Positions 1 to 8,176 are shown, numbered from the stretch's first letter. The stretch is DNA of 20,421 nt from a bacterium (GCA_021781095.1 JAJXXM010000392.1:1-20421), one strand, 5' to 3'. Notes: generated from the sequence alone by a model not told the origin. Made by a program: numbers and translations.

Positions 1-126
1 AACCAGCGTCTCGATGGGATAGTAGATCATCGGCTTGTCGTAGATCGGCAGAAGATGCTTGTTCGTCACCTTCGTCAGCGGGCGCAAGCGGCTACCGAGC
101 CCACCTGCGAGGATGATGCCTTTCAT
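1..126 (-). CDS. rmlA: Glucose-1-phosphate thymidylyltransferase, N-terminal part (cut by window edge)
   Basis: Forms dTDP-glucose from glucose-1-phosphate and dTTP, the first step of dTDP-rhamnose and other dTDP-sugar synthesis, in the cytoplasm. Only the first 42 codons lie in the window. They read [18 protein letters not shown] followed by a lysine-containing [21 protein letters not shown] stretch. The LAGGxGxRLxPLT signature is the nucleotide-binding loop of sugar nucleotidylyltransferases, and the [17 protein letters not shown] continuation is typical of RmlA rather than GalU. The ATG lies 15 nt after the rmlB stop. An AAGGAG site at 138-143 overlaps the rmlB TAA codon and has an 11-nt spacer. 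The two genes are therefore probably co-transcribed and translationally coupled. The rest of the gene, and possibly rmlC and rmlD, would lie beyond the left edge. Confidence 0.93.
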   Translation of the reverse strand, partial: MKGIILAGGLGSRLRPLTKVTNKHLLPIYDKPMIYYPIETLV

Positions 127-141
127 GCGAATGAACGCTCC

Positions 142-1146
142 TTATCGGTGCGCGTATTGGCGCTGGTAGTATGCGAGAAATTCGCCGGATTTCAGCGGAC
201 GCCACCACGATTCGTTGTCGCGGTACCAGGCGATCGTCGCTTCGAGCCCGCGTTCGAACTCGACCGCCGGGCGCCAGCCGAGCGCGTGCGCTTTGCTGCT
301 GGAGATTGCGTAGCGGCGATCGTGCCCCTCGCGGTCGGCGACGTGCCGCACGTGGCTCTCGAAGGAGCGCCCGCAACCGGCGAGCAGGCGACGGGTAATA
401 TCGAGATTGGTGCGTGGGTTGCCGCCGCCGATATTGTAGATCTCGCCGGGCTCGCCGCGTTCGAGAACGGTGAGGATGCCGCGCGCGTGGTCCTCGACGT
501 GGAGCCAATCGCGCACCTGCAGGCCGTCGCCGTAGAGCGGTACGCTCGTATCGTCGATGAGGTTGGTCACGAAGAGCGGGATCAGTTTTTCAGGGTACTG
601 GTAGGGGCCGTAGGTGTTGCTGCCGCGCGTCACCAGGACCGGCAGATCGTAGGTCGCGCGATAGGCGAGGACTTGGAGGTCGCCGCCGGCCTTGCTCGCG
701 CTGTAGGGGCTGCGGGGGCGCAGCGGGGAGTTCTCGACCGATTCGCCGCTCTCGACGTCGCCGTAGACTTCGTCGGTCGAGACCTGGAGGTAGCGGGGAA
801 TCCGCCGCTCCCGGAGTGCCTCGAGAAGGGTGTGGGTGCCGAGGATATCGGTCCGCAGAAAGGCCTCCGGGTCGAGGATGGAGCGGTCCACGTGGGTCTC
901 GGCGGCAAAATTGACGATGGCGTCGACCCCCTCGCCGATCGCTGCGGCGACCGCGGCGGGGTCGGTGATATCGCCCTTGATAAAGTGGTAACGCGGGTTT
1001 TCGGCGATCGAGGCAAGGTTGGCGGGGTTCGCGGCGTAGGTCATGGCGTCGAGATTGACGATCTCCACCTTCGGGCGCTCGGCGACGAGGAGGCGGATGA
1101 AGGCCGACCCGATGAATCCGAGGCCGCCGGTAACGAGATAACGCAT
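142..1146 (-). CDS. rmlB: dTDP-glucose 4,6-dehydratase
   Basis: Converts dTDP-glucose to dTDP-4-keto-6-deoxyglucose using bound NAD+, the second step of the dTDP-rhamnose pathway. The 334-aa product has a normal length for the family. An extended-SDR Rossmann fold starts at residue 1 with TGGLGFIG (6-13). The catalytic Thr-Asp-Glu lies in STDEVYGD (123-130), and the SDR Tyr/Lys pair is Y148/K152 in YSASK. The downstream [18 protein letters not shown] stretch is characteristic of RmlB. The reading frame continues 33 codons further upstream. I chose the ATG at 1146 because it gives the canonical MRYLVTGG start and has an AAGGAG site at 1153-1158 with a 6-nt spacer. It is the first gene of its operon here and is divergent from rpsB. 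I found no convincing minus-strand promoter in the 159-bp gap. Confidence 0.96.
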   Translation of the reverse strand: MRYLVTGGLGFIGSAFIRLLVAERPKVEIVNLDAMTYAANPANLASIAENPRYHFIKGDITDPAAVAAAIGEGVDAIVNFAAETHVDRSILDPEAFLRTDILGTHTLLEALRERRIPRYLQVSTDEVYGDVESGESVENSPLRPRSPYSASKAGGDLQVLAYRATYDLPVLVTRGSNTYGPYQYPEKLIPLFVTNLIDDTSVPLYGDGLQVRDWLHVEDHARGILTVLERGEPGEIYNIGGGNPRTNLDITRRLLAGCGRSFESHVRHVADREGHDRRYAISSSKAHALGWRPAVEFERGLEATIAWYRDNESWWRPLKSGEFLAYYQRQYAHR

Positions 1147-1152
1147 CGCGGG

Positions 1153-1158
1153 CTCCTT
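1153..1158 (-). promoter_or_regulatory. Ribosome binding site deciding the rmlB start
   Basis: AAGGAG on the minus strand, 6 nt before the ATG at 1146. It supports the short start over the longer open frame, whose extra 33 codons do not resemble the family. Confidence 0.75.
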
Positions 1159-1185
1159 CGCGCTTGCGCGACCTCCCTCCGCCCG

Positions 1186-1194
1186 TGCTATACT
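1186..1194 (+). promoter_or_regulatory. Predicted extended -10 promoter of the rpsB operon
   Basis: TGCTATACT reads as an extended -10 element (TG, one base, TATACT). The -10 hexamer matches five of six sigma-70-type consensus positions. The best upstream partner is TTGCGC at 1164-1169, with a long 19-nt spacer, so the -35 is weak and the extended -10 probably carries the promoter. Transcription would begin near 1200-1203, giving a leader of about 105 nt before rpsB. This is the only good promoter I see in front of the eleven-gene plus-strand operon. Confidence 0.6.
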
Positions 1195-1212
1195 CCGAGG
1201 GTTGTCAACTCG

Positions 1213-1287
1213 CCCGGCACGGAGGCCGGGTCTCGATGGTCCCAAAGAACGGTCGCACGGCTCGGAGAGCGCCGCGGTCGGGGGCCA
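1213..1287 (+). promoter_or_regulatory. Structured 5' leader of rpsB (candidate autoregulatory region)
   Basis: Two helices can be read directly from the sequence. One is a perfect 6-bp hairpin, CCCGGC (1213-1218) with GCCGGG (1225-1230) across the six-base loop ACGGAG. The other is a 7-bp long-range pairing of UGGUCCC (1237-1243) with GGGGCCA (1281-1287), including one G-U pair, which would close a multiloop just upstream of the AAAGGA ribosome binding site (1292-1297). Ribosomal protein operons often have leaders bound by one of their own products, and S2 is known to repress rpsB-tsf in proteobacteria. Applying that here is inference, and I do not recognise a known RNA family. Confidence 0.3.
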
Positions 1288-1305
1288 GCTGAAAGGAACC
1301 CTTCA

Positions 1306-2076
1306 ATGTCCGTTATTTCGATGCGCGAGCTTCTTGAAGCCGGCGTGCATTTCGGTCACCAGACCCGCCGTTGGAATCCGAAGATGAAACCGTACATCTT
1401 CCAGGAGCGCAACGGTATCTACATTATCGATCTCGCCATCACGCTCCAGCGCGTTCGCGACACCTACGAAGTGGTGAAGCAGATGTCGCGCGAGGGACGC
1501 GTCATTCTTTTCGTCGGTACCAAGAAACAGGCGCAGGAAGTCGTGAAGGACGAAGCCGAGCGCGCCGGGACGTTCTACATCAACCAGCGCTGGTTGGGCG
1601 GAACGCTCACGAACTTCTCGACGATTCAAAAACGCATCGCGCGCCTGCGCGAGCTCGAGGAGATGCGCCTCCAAGGCGATTTCGACCGCCTTCCCAAGAA
1701 AGAAGTCGCGAAGCTGCAGGACGAGCTCAACAAGCTCGAACGCTTCCTCGGCGGCATTAAGGACATGCATCGCCTCCCCGATGCCATCTTCATCGTCGAT
1801 CCGAAGAAGGAACGCATCGCGGTGCTCGAGGCACGCAAGTTAGGCATTCCGACGATTGCCGTGATCGACACGAACTGCGATCCCGACGAAATCGATTATC
1901 CGATTCCCGGAAACGACGATGCGATTCGCGCGGTGAAGCTGATGGTCGGGAAGATGGCCGACGCGATCATCGAGGGGCGCACCGAGGCGGAGAGCTCCTT
2001 CGACGGTGCGGTCTACGCCCAGGCTCCGACGAACGAGGCGGGTGCCTTCGAGCCGGCGGAGGCCGTCGCCGGCTAG
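1306..2076 (+). CDS. rpsB: 30S ribosomal protein S2
   Basis: Component of the small ribosomal subunit, bound near the head-body junction on the solvent side. The 256-aa product starts [19 protein letters not shown] and continues with [23 protein letters not shown], which is the highly conserved S2 N-terminus. The signature of the second half is visible in [21 protein letters not shown] and in [24 protein letters not shown] (split here only for description). The C-terminal 25 or so residues are a low-conservation acidic, Ala-rich tail. The frame is open far upstream, antisense to rmlB, so the start was set at the ATG with an AAAGGA site 8 nt before it. A second in-frame ATG at 1321 is less likely, since S2 proteins usually begin with a few residues before MRELLEAG. 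First gene of the operon. Confidence 0.97.
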   Translation: MSVISMRELLEAGVHFGHQTRRWNPKMKPYIFQERNGIYIIDLAITLQRVRDTYEVVKQMSREGRVILFVGTKKQAQEVVKDEAERAGTFYINQRWLGGTLTNFSTIQKRIARLRELEEMRLQGDFDRLPKKEVAKLQDELNKLERFLGGIKDMHRLPDAIFIVDPKKERIAVLEARKLGIPTIAVIDTNCDPDEIDYPIPGNDDAIRAVKLMVGKMADAIIEGRTEAESSFDGAVYAQAPTNEAGAFEPAEAVAG

Positions 2077-2106
2077 TTGTCGTCGCCCGAGAGGAAAACC
2101 CATCGC

Positions 2107-2132
2107 AAGGGAGGCCGTCGTCGGCCTCTCTT
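2107..2132 (+). terminator. Strong hairpin between rpsB and tsf (attenuator or processing site)
   Basis: AAGGGAGGCCG (2107-2117) pairs with CGGCCTCTCTT (2122-2132) around the tetraloop TCGT. This gives 11 base pairs with a single G-U. No run of T follows, only CGCACGC, so it is not a textbook intrinsic terminator. It could attenuate read-through, block 3' exonucleases, or set the S2:EF-Ts ratio. It fills most of the 95-bp rpsB-tsf gap, which is the longest gap inside this operon apart from the sequence holding the small gene after frr. Confidence 0.5.
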
Positions 2133-2160
2133 CGCACGCATGAAAGCAAACGAACGCCAA

Positions 2161-2166
2161 GGAGAG
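2161..2166 (+). promoter_or_regulatory. Ribosome binding site deciding the tsf start
   Basis: GGAGAG lies 5 to 7 nt before the GTG at 2172. An in-frame ATG at 2181 would be about 16 nt from the GGAG core, so the GTG is the better start. Confidence 0.6.
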
Positions 2167-2171
2167 AATCT

Positions 2172-2777
2172 GTGAGTACTATGACCTACCAACCGAAGGC
2201 CGATGAGATTAAGGCCCTGCGCGACGAAACCAGCGCCCCGATGATGGATTGCCGGAAAGCACTGGTGGAGGCCGCCGGCGACCGCGAGCGCGCGAAGGCG
2301 CTCCTGCTCGAACGCGGCGCGGCGCAGGCGCAGAAGAAATCCGAGCGTGCCGCAAACGAAGGGTTGGTTGGGAGCTACATTCACGCCGGCGGAAAGATCG
2401 GCGTCTTGGTCGAGGTAAACTCCGAGACCGATTTCGTCGCCCGCAACCCGAAATTCGGCGAACTCGTTCGCGACGTCGCGATGCACGTCGCCGCCATGTC
2501 GCCCGCCTATCTCGATCGTGCGTCGGTTCCCGAAGAGGTGATCGCCGAAGCGCGCAAAGAGCTCGAAGCCGCCGTGCCTCCCGGCAAGCCGCCCGAGGTC
2601 GCCGCGAAGATCGTCGAGGGCAAGCTCAACAAGTGGTACGAAGATCACTGCCTGCTCGATCAGTCCTTCGTGAAGGACGATTCGATTACGGTCGGCGACC
2701 TCGTCAATGCGGCCGTCGGAGCGCTCGGCGAAAATATTCGCGTCCGTCGTTTCGTGAAGTTCGCGCTGGGCGAGTAA
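2172..2777 (+). CDS. tsf: Elongation factor Ts
   Basis: Guanine nucleotide exchange factor that regenerates EF-Tu-GTP from EF-Tu-GDP during translation elongation. The 201-aa product is the short EF-Ts form, well below the roughly 280 aa of the E. coli protein. An N-terminal UBA-like domain (about 8-50) carries LRDETSAPMMDCRKAL. The exchange motif TDFV is at 86-89 within VNSETDFVARNPKF. The C-terminal part, LNKWYEDHCLLDQSFVKDD, contains the usual 'LL.Q.FVKD' segment. The short length suggests a single core subdomain in place of the duplicated core of E. coli. The start is GTG at 2172, chosen by Shine-Dalgarno spacing. It lies downstream of rpsB after a hairpin-containing spacer, and pyrH begins 6 nt after its stop. 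Confidence 0.96.
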   Translation: MSTMTYQPKADEIKALRDETSAPMMDCRKALVEAAGDRERAKALLLERGAAQAQKKSERAANEGLVGSYIHAGGKIGVLVEVNSETDFVARNPKFGELVRDVAMHVAAMSPAYLDRASVPEEVIAEARKELEAAVPPGKPPEVAAKIVEGKLNKWYEDHCLLDQSFVKDDSITVGDLVNAAVGALGENIRVRRFVKFALGE

Positions 2778-2783
2778 GAGTTC

Positions 2784-3536
2784 GTGCAGGCGAGCCCCGC
2801 GCGTTTCTCGCGCGTCCTCATCAAACTCTCCGGAGAGGCGTTCGCGTCGAACGCGAACGGTGTCGATGTGCGGACGACCGAAACGATGGCGCGCGAGATC
2901 GCCGATGTCGCTCGTAGCGGCATTAGCATCGCCGTCGTCGTCGGCGGCGGAAATATCTGGCGTGGAAAAGAGCATGAAGCCGCCGGTATGGAGCGGGCGA
3001 CCGCCGACTACATGGGCATGCTCGCCACGACGATCAACGCCCTCGCCTTGCAGGACGCGCTCGAACGTATCGGCGTGCCTTCGCGCGTGCAGACGGCGAT
3101 CGCGATGCATCAAATCGCCGAACCCTACATTCGCCGCCGCGCGATCCGTCATCTCGAAAAAGGGCGCGTCGTTATTTTCGCCGCCGGTACCGGCAACCCG
3201 TACTTTACCACCGATACCGCTGCGGCGCTGCGCGCGGTCGAGGTGGGTGCCGAGGCGATTTTGAAGGCGACGAAGGTCGACGGGATCTACACCGCCGACC
3301 CGAAGAAAGATCCCGATGCCCGGCGCTTCGAACGGATCGATTACATGGACGCGCTCAATCGCGGGCTCGAGGTAATGGACAGTACCGCGATGGCGCTCTG
3401 TATGGACAATCGCTTGCCGATTCTCGTCTTCGATATGGGAGTCTCCGGCAACATTCGTCGTGCGATCTACGGCGAAGCGATCGGAACCTACGTTGGAAAA
3501 AATGAGGCGACGGTGATCGCCGGAGGAGTTGCATGA
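2784..3536 (+). CDS. pyrH: UMP kinase
   Basis: Phosphorylates UMP to UDP in pyrimidine nucleotide synthesis. The bacterial enzyme is an allosteric hexamer of the amino acid kinase fold, unrelated to eukaryotic UMP/CMP kinases. The 250-aa product shows LIKLSGEAF (12-20, with K14 and G17 at the phosphate site), the [10 protein letters not shown] glycine loop (52-61), [16 protein letters not shown] (75-90), [12 protein letters not shown] (136-147) and [17 protein letters not shown] (161-177). The GTG start at 2784 has a weak Shine-Dalgarno, so translation probably depends on ribosomes finishing tsf 6 nt upstream. The stop overlaps the frr start in an ATGA tetranucleotide. Confidence 0.96.
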   Translation: MQASPARFSRVLIKLSGEAFASNANGVDVRTTETMAREIADVARSGISIAVVVGGGNIWRGKEHEAAGMERATADYMGMLATTINALALQDALERIGVPSRVQTAIAMHQIAEPYIRRRAIRHLEKGRVVIFAAGTGNPYFTTDTAAALRAVEVGAEAILKATKVDGIYTADPKKDPDARRFERIDYMDALNRGLEVMDSTAMALCMDNRLPILVFDMGVSGNIRRAIYGEAIGTYVGKNEATVIAGGVA

Positions 3537-4090
3537 GCGATACGTTCTTCAAAGATGTCGAAAGCAAGATGCAAAAATGCGTCGATGCGACGCGGGCCGA
3601 GTTCGCCGCCATTCGCACCGGACGGGCGACCCCGGCGCTGCTCGATCGTTTGCACGTCGATGCCTACGGGCAGAGCGTTCCGTTGAAGCAGGTCGCCGGT
3701 ATCGCGACCCCCGACGCGCGGACGCTCGTCATTACCGCATACGATAAGGGCGTCGTCGGCGAGATTCGCAAGGCGATTGAAAAGAGCGATCTCGGCATGA
3801 GCCCGAACGTCGACGGCACGACGATTCGCTTGAGCGTGCCGCCGTTGAACGAGGAACGGCGCCGCGACCTCGTCAAGGTGATCAAGAAAAAGTCCGAAGA
3901 TGGGAAGATCGCCCTGCGCAACGTGCGCCACAAGGCGCACGACGATATCAAAGGACAACTGAAAGGTTCGACGATTACCGAGGACGAGAGCAAACGCATG
4001 CAGGAGCAGCTGCAGAAACTCACCGACCGTTACAGCAAGGATATCGACGCGCTCGTCGCGACCAAAGAAAAAGAAGTCATGGAGGTCTGA
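3533..4090 (+). CDS. frr: Ribosome recycling factor
   Basis: Splits post-termination ribosomes together with EF-G. The 185 aa are exactly the normal length for the family. Domain I, a three-helix bundle, and domain II, a beta-rich insert, are recognisable from '[19 protein letters not shown]', [21 protein letters not shown] and [19 protein letters not shown], and from the C-terminal helix beginning [18 protein letters not shown]. The ATG overlaps the pyrH stop by 4 nt, and a strong GGAGGAG ribosome binding site (3522-3528) sits 4 to 6 nt upstream. The pyrH-frr pair is one of the most conserved neighbourhoods in bacteria. Confidence 0.97.
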   Translation: MSDTFFKDVESKMQKCVDATRAEFAAIRTGRATPALLDRLHVDAYGQSVPLKQVAGIATPDARTLVITAYDKGVVGEIRKAIEKSDLGMSPNVDGTTIRLSVPPLNEERRRDLVKVIKKKSEDGKIALRNVRHKAHDDIKGQLKGSTITEDESKRMQEQLQKLTDRYSKDIDALVATKEKEVMEV

Positions 4091-4101
4091 CGCATAGCTT
4101 C

Positions 4102-4302
4102 GTGGACCCGCAACTCGCCTTGATGCCCGAGGTCCAGGCCCGCCGATTGCTCGGCGATCGGTGCCTGCGGACGCACGTCGTGCGCCCCTTTGGGGCATGG
4201 GTCGGGGTGGGCAAGCTCCGGGTGATCAACGTGCGCGCCGTCGAGGGCGGGCTGGAGCTGCTCGCAGGATACGAACGTTACGATCGCGTTGACGCAACGT
4301 GA
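4102..4302 (+). CDS. Small uncharacterised protein between frr and uppS
   Basis: A 66-residue frame starting at GTG 4102, or a 59-residue one from ATG 4123. It fills the space between frr and uppS, and its TGA overlaps the uppS GTG in a GTGA. A GGAGGT site (4081-4086) overlaps the end of frr but is 15 nt from the GTG, so the start is uncertain. The protein has no membrane segment or signal. It reads as alternating strands: QARRLLGDR, then THVVRPFGAWVGVGKLRVINV, then GGLELLAGYERYD. From memory, Firmicutes such as Moorella and Desulfotomaculum relatives carry a similar-sized gene at this place with a 'LRVxxxR...LEL..A' pattern, but I cannot verify homology. It is probably real because the overlaps on both sides leave no other explanation for the 208-bp spacing. 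Function unknown. Confidence 0.62.
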   Translation: MDPQLALMPEVQARRLLGDRCLRTHVVRPFGAWVGVGKLRVINVRAVEGGLELLAGYERYDRVDAT

Positions 4303-5033
4303 AAACCACCGTCCCGCAACCGGCCCCCGAGGCCGCCGCCGCGATCCCACGCCATATTGCGATCATCATGGACGGCAACCGCCGCTGGGCACGCCGTCGC
4401 GGTTTGCCCGCCGTTGAGGGGCACCGGCGCGGCATTCTCGCCTTGCGCGAGGTCACGCGTGCGGCGAGCGACCTCGGCGTCGAAGTGCTGACGGTCTACG
4501 GGTTCTCGACCGAAAACTGGCGGCGCGAGCCGACCGAGATCTCCTTTCTCTTCGATCTCTGCGTCTTTTTCGCGCGCACCGAACTCAACGAGCTCAAAAG
4601 GAACAACGTTCGCGTGCGGATCATCGGCGATTGGGAGGCGTTGCCGACGCGTTCGCGCGAGGCCTTGGAGTCGCTCGCGCGTGAAACGGCGGCGAACACC
4701 GGATTGCTGCTCAACCTCGCGGTGAACTACAGCTCGCGCGCGGAGCTTCGCGACGCCATGCGCGCCGTCGCTCGCGAGGTCGCGGCGGGACGATTGGCCC
4801 CCGACGAGATCGATGAAGAGACGCTCGCCGCGCACCTCGCGACCGCCGATCTTCCCGATCCCGATCTCGTCATTCGCCCGGGCGGCGAACAGCGGCTCTC
4901 GAACTTTCTGCTCTATCAAGCCGCCTACGCGGAGTTGGTGATGAGCGATATTTTCTGGCCCGATTTTTCGCGCGCGGATCTCACCGCAGCGATCGAAGAA
5001 TTCGGTAGGCGCGCGCGGCGCTGGGGCGCATGA
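4299..5033 (+). CDS. uppS: Isoprenyl transferase (undecaprenyl diphosphate synthase family)
   Basis: Adds isopentenyl diphosphate units in cis to an allylic primer to make the undecaprenyl carrier for peptidoglycan and surface glycans. The 244-aa product is a normal length. Visible motifs are HIAIIMDGNRRWARRRGLP (19-37, catalytic Asp25), VYGFSTENWRR (67-76), LLNLAVNYSSRAEL (137-150), and the C-terminal substrate motif GGEQRLSNFLLYQAAYAEL ending in WPDF. In this last motif the usual IR-T-GGE reads IR-P-GGE (R193, P194, G195, G196, E197), an uncommon change next to substrate-binding Arg and Glu residues. The GTG start overlaps the preceding small gene and has no clear ribosome binding site, so it is probably translationally coupled. 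The stop overlaps the cdsA start (ATGA). Product chain length cannot be read from sequence alone. Confidence 0.94.
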   Translation: MKTTVPQPAPEAAAAIPRHIAIIMDGNRRWARRRGLPAVEGHRRGILALREVTRAASDLGVEVLTVYGFSTENWRREPTEISFLFDLCVFFARTELNELKRNNVRVRIIGDWEALPTRSREALESLARETAANTGLLLNLAVNYSSRAELRDAMRAVAREVAAGRLAPDEIDEETLAAHLATADLPDPDLVIRPGGEQRLSNFLLYQAAYAELVMSDIFWPDFSRADLTAAIEEFGRRARRWGA

Positions 5034-5890
5034 GCGAGTCGGTCGCATCGAACTCCGCCTCTGCGGTACTGTCCGGGCGACCGCGGGTGACGAAACGTCG
5101 GGTCGCCGTCGGCCTGCTGATCGCGGCGATCGGGCTGCCCTCGATCGTGTGGGCGCCGGCCTTCGATCTCTTGGTCCTCGCCATCGGTCTCGCGTGCCTC
5201 TACGAACTCAACGCGCTCTGCGAAATAAAAGGTCAAGAACTCGAATACCCGATCGCCGTCCTCGGCGTCTTCGCCTACATCGTTCTCGCGAGCCTCAATC
5301 GATTGCAAAAGTGGGAGGGCGTCTTGCTCGCGGGGGTGACGATCGCGGCGTTCTCCATCGGCATGTACGGCGATCAACGCGGCTATTTCGCGCGCACCGC
5401 CTATACGCTGCTCGCCGTGCTCTACATCGGCAAACTCCTCACCTATCTCGTTTTTTTGCGGAACGTTCCCGGCGTCGGTGCGTTCTGGACGGTCTTCGCA
5501 CTGCTCTGCATCGCTCTGACCGATATCTTCGGTATGTTGATCGGCAACCGTTTCGGCCGCCGTCAACTCACGCGTATCTCGCCGAAGAAGACCGTCGAGG
5601 GCTCGGTCGGAGCGTTGCTCGCCGTCTCGGCGTTCGCGGCGATTGCGAGCACCTACGCGCCGCTCGGGCTCACGCTCTGGCAGGCGGTGGCACTCGCAGC
5701 GGCGACCAACATCGGCGCGCAAGCCGGCGATCTCGTCGAATCGGCGCTCAAGCGTGATGTCGGTGTGAAAGATACGGGAACCGCAATCGTCGGCCACGGC
5801 GGATTTCTCGATCGCTTCGATTCCTATCTCTTCGGCGGGACCGTGTTTTTTGCGACGCTCCACATTCTCGGGTTGCTGAGCGTACGCTGA
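5030..5890 (+). CDS. cdsA: Phosphatidate cytidylyltransferase (CDP-diacylglycerol synthase)
   Basis: Integral membrane enzyme that activates phosphatidic acid with CTP, giving CDP-diacylglycerol for phospholipid synthesis. The 286-aa product has about eight hydrophobic segments after a short Ser-rich N-terminus. The family signature is complete near the C-terminus (S238 to D264): SALKRDVGVKDTGTAIVGHG followed by GFLDRFD. It contains the metal-binding KRD and KD acids and the HGGxxDRxD box. The SPKKTVEG motif at 184-191 is also characteristic. The ATG overlaps the uppS stop by 4 nt, and dxr begins one base after its stop. uppS-cdsA-dxr-rseP is a classical order. Confidence 0.95.
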   Translation: MSESVASNSASAVLSGRPRVTKRRVAVGLLIAAIGLPSIVWAPAFDLLVLAIGLACLYELNALCEIKGQELEYPIAVLGVFAYIVLASLNRLQKWEGVLLAGVTIAAFSIGMYGDQRGYFARTAYTLLAVLYIGKLLTYLVFLRNVPGVGAFWTVFALLCIALTDIFGMLIGNRFGRRQLTRISPKKTVEGSVGALLAVSAFAAIASTYAPLGLTLWQAVALAAATNIGAQAGDLVESALKRDVGVKDTGTAIVGHGGFLDRFDSYLFGGTVFFATLHILGLLSVR

Positions 5891-5891
5891 T

Positions 5892-7046
5892 ATGCCGCGC
5901 AGAAAAGTAGCGATTCTCGGTTCGACGGGATCGATCGGGACGCAAGCCCTCGACGCGATCGCGGCACATCCCGACCGTTTCGACGTCGTCGCGCTTGCGG
6001 CCGGGAATAACCAGGCGCTCCTGGAGCGTCAAGTGCAACGTTTCGCGCCCGGCATCGCCGTCGACGCGCGCGACGGAGCGGAGGGCTTGTTGCGCGCCGC
6101 AACGGAGAGCGGCGCCGATATCGTGCTCGCGGCGACGACGGGTGCGGTCGCGCTCGACGCCATCTTCGCTGCTGCCGAGCGCGGCATCGATCTCGCCGTC
6201 GCCAACAAAGAAGCGATCGTCGCCGCAGGCGAACTCCTCGTCGATGCCGTCGCACGTGGCGGCGGGCGCCTGCTCCCGGTCGACTCCGAACATAGCGCGC
6301 TCTTTCAGTGCCTCGTCGGCGAGGATCCCGCGCGGGTCGCGGCATTGTTGATCACGGCCTCCGGTGGGCCGTTCCGCGGCGCCTCGGCCGAAGCGATCGC
6401 GTCGGCGACGCTCGAACAGGCGCTCGACCATCCGACCTGGCGCATGGGCACGAAGAATACGATCGATTCGGCGACGCTCATGAACAAGGGGCTCGAGGCC
6501 ATCGAGGCGTCGCGGCTCTTCTCGATGCCCGCGGAGCGCGTGCTGGTCGTCGTCCACCCGCAGTCCCTCCTGCACGGGGCGGTGCTCTTTAGCGACGGCA
6601 GCGTGAAGGCGCAACTCTGCGCTCCCGATATGCGGGTGCCCATCGGCTACGCCCTCGCCTATCCGGAGCGGCTGGCGAAGGCGCCGACGGAGATGCCGTT
6701 GGATCCCCTCACGCTCCTTGGGGCACAACCGAATGCGGCGCTCCTGCGTTATGATTACGAACGTGTCGATATGCAGCGATTCCCCAGCCTCGCCCTCGCT
6801 TACGACGCCTTACGGCGCGGCGGCTGCGCTCCCGCCGTGCTCTCGGCGGCGAATGAAATCGCCGTCGAAGCCTTCGTTGCGGGAGCGATTCGCTTCGGCG
6901 ATATTCCCACGCTCGTCGGCGAGGCGCTCGAGGGCGTTCCCCACGACGATCTCACGCTTCCCGGCCTCCGCAGTGCCGACGATGCGGCGCGCGCGTTCGT
7001 GCGCGCTCGACTCGCCGCGCACACCTCGCTCTCCACTGGAGTTTAG
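5892..7046 (+). CDS. dxr: 1-deoxy-D-xylulose 5-phosphate reductoisomerase
   Basis: Second enzyme of the MEP pathway. It rearranges and reduces DXP to 2-C-methyl-D-erythritol 4-phosphate using NADPH and a divalent metal. The 384-aa product is close to the usual length of about 390. NADPH loop GSTGSIG is at 10-16, followed by LAVANKEAIVAAGELL (101-116). The metal-binding acids are in VDSEH (130-134: D131, E133) and MNKGLEAIEA (E202). The flexible substrate-closing loop is TWRMGTKNTIDSATL (182-196). VHPQSLLHG and AQLCAPDMRVPIGYAL are further family blocks. It abuts cdsA (1-nt gap) and rseP (0-nt gap). Together with ispG downstream it shows that this organism makes isoprenoids by the MEP route. 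Confidence 0.96.
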   Translation: MPRRKVAILGSTGSIGTQALDAIAAHPDRFDVVALAAGNNQALLERQVQRFAPGIAVDARDGAEGLLRAATESGADIVLAATTGAVALDAIFAAAERGIDLAVANKEAIVAAGELLVDAVARGGGRLLPVDSEHSALFQCLVGEDPARVAALLITASGGPFRGASAEAIASATLEQALDHPTWRMGTKNTIDSATLMNKGLEAIEASRLFSMPAERVLVVVHPQSLLHGAVLFSDGSVKAQLCAPDMRVPIGYALAYPERLAKAPTEMPLDPLTLLGAQPNAALLRYDYERVDMQRFPSLALAYDALRRGGCAPAVLSAANEIAVEAFVAGAIRFGDIPTLVGEALEGVPHDDLTLPGLRSADDAARAFVRARLAAHTSLSTGV

Positions 7047-8176
7047 ATGCATCTCTTAGCGTTCATTCCCATCGCGACGTTTGGGAAGATCCTTACCTTT
7101 TTGGTCATGCTCTCGGTGCTCGTGGTGCTGCACGAGCTCGGGCATTTTGTCGTCGCGCGCCGTAACGGGGTACGCGTCAATGAGTTCGCGTTAGGAATGG
7201 GGCCGAAGCTGTTCGGGTTTACCAGCCCCCGCAGCGGGACGCTCTATTCGGTTCGCGCCCTTCCGATCGGCGGCTACTGCGCGATGCTCGGCGAGGATGG
7301 AACGCGCACGCAGGCCGAACAACAACGCGAATTTCGCGGCGCCGGGGCCACGGAGGACGGTGATTTTCAGGGGAAGCGGCCGCTCGCACGTCTCGCCATC
7401 GTGCTCGCGGGGCCGATCGTCAATTTTCTTCTCGCGTACGTGATTCTCGTCGTCGGTATCCTGGCGTTCGGCGTCGCTTCCTCGCATCCGAGTACCGTTG
7501 TCGCTGAAGTGCAGGGCGGTTCGCCGGCACAACGCGCGGGCATCCTCCCCGGCGACCGCATCGTTGCGATCGACGGGGTGACGTACGCCGACGGCACCGC
7601 ACTGGTGAAAAAATTGCACGCCTCCCTGGGGAAAACGCTGCGCATCGGGTATCTCCACGACGGCACGACCATCCTCCGCACCGCGGTGCCCGCTCCCTGT
7701 CCCGGCGACGCGCGCGAAGGGTGCATCGGCATCGTTCCGAGCGTTCCCTACGAACGCGTCGGCTTTACGGATGCCTTCGTCGATGCGGGCTATACCTACG
7801 GCCTCATTGCATCGGAGAGCGTCGGCAGCATCGAGAAACTCGTCACGCATTTCACCAAGTATGCCGGCCAGGTCAGCGGGCCGATCGGCATCGGTCGCGC
7901 CGCGATTGCGATTCAGGACCTCGGCTGGGGCCCCTATTTTGCGCTCGCAGCGACGATCTCGTTCGCACTCGGGCTCTTTAATCTCTTGCCGATTCCCGCG
8001 CTCGACGGCGGCCGCGCGGCATTCATCATCGCCGAGTTACTGCGTGGCAAACCGGTCGATCCCGAGCGCGAAGCGATGGTCCACTTCGCGGGATTCGCGG
8101 TCGTGCTCGCGCTCTTCGCCGTGATCGCCGTTCACGATATCGGCAATATTATCGCCGGAAAAGGGGCACTGAACTA

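Noticed and set aside
1160..1171. CGCGCTTGCGCG inverted repeat before rmlB
   Set aside because: The loop would be two bases and such GC words are frequent in this genome. No reason to call it an operator.
1203..1208. Perfect TTGACA on the minus strand as a -35 for rmlB
   Set aside because: At 16 to 18 bp downstream the sequence is GC-rich (CGGGCG) with no -10. The nearest TATAGC is only 10 bp away, too close for a sigma-70 promoter.
55..1305. Long plus-strand open frame upstream of and continuous with rpsB
   Set aside because: It is antisense to rmlB, which has complete catalytic motifs, and its translation resembles no protein. The opening is a by-product of GC-rich codon use. S2 begins at 1306.
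2073..3152. Minus-strand open frame of 359 codons opposite tsf and pyrH
   Set aside because: Shadow of two well-conserved genes. No start signals and no recognisable motifs.
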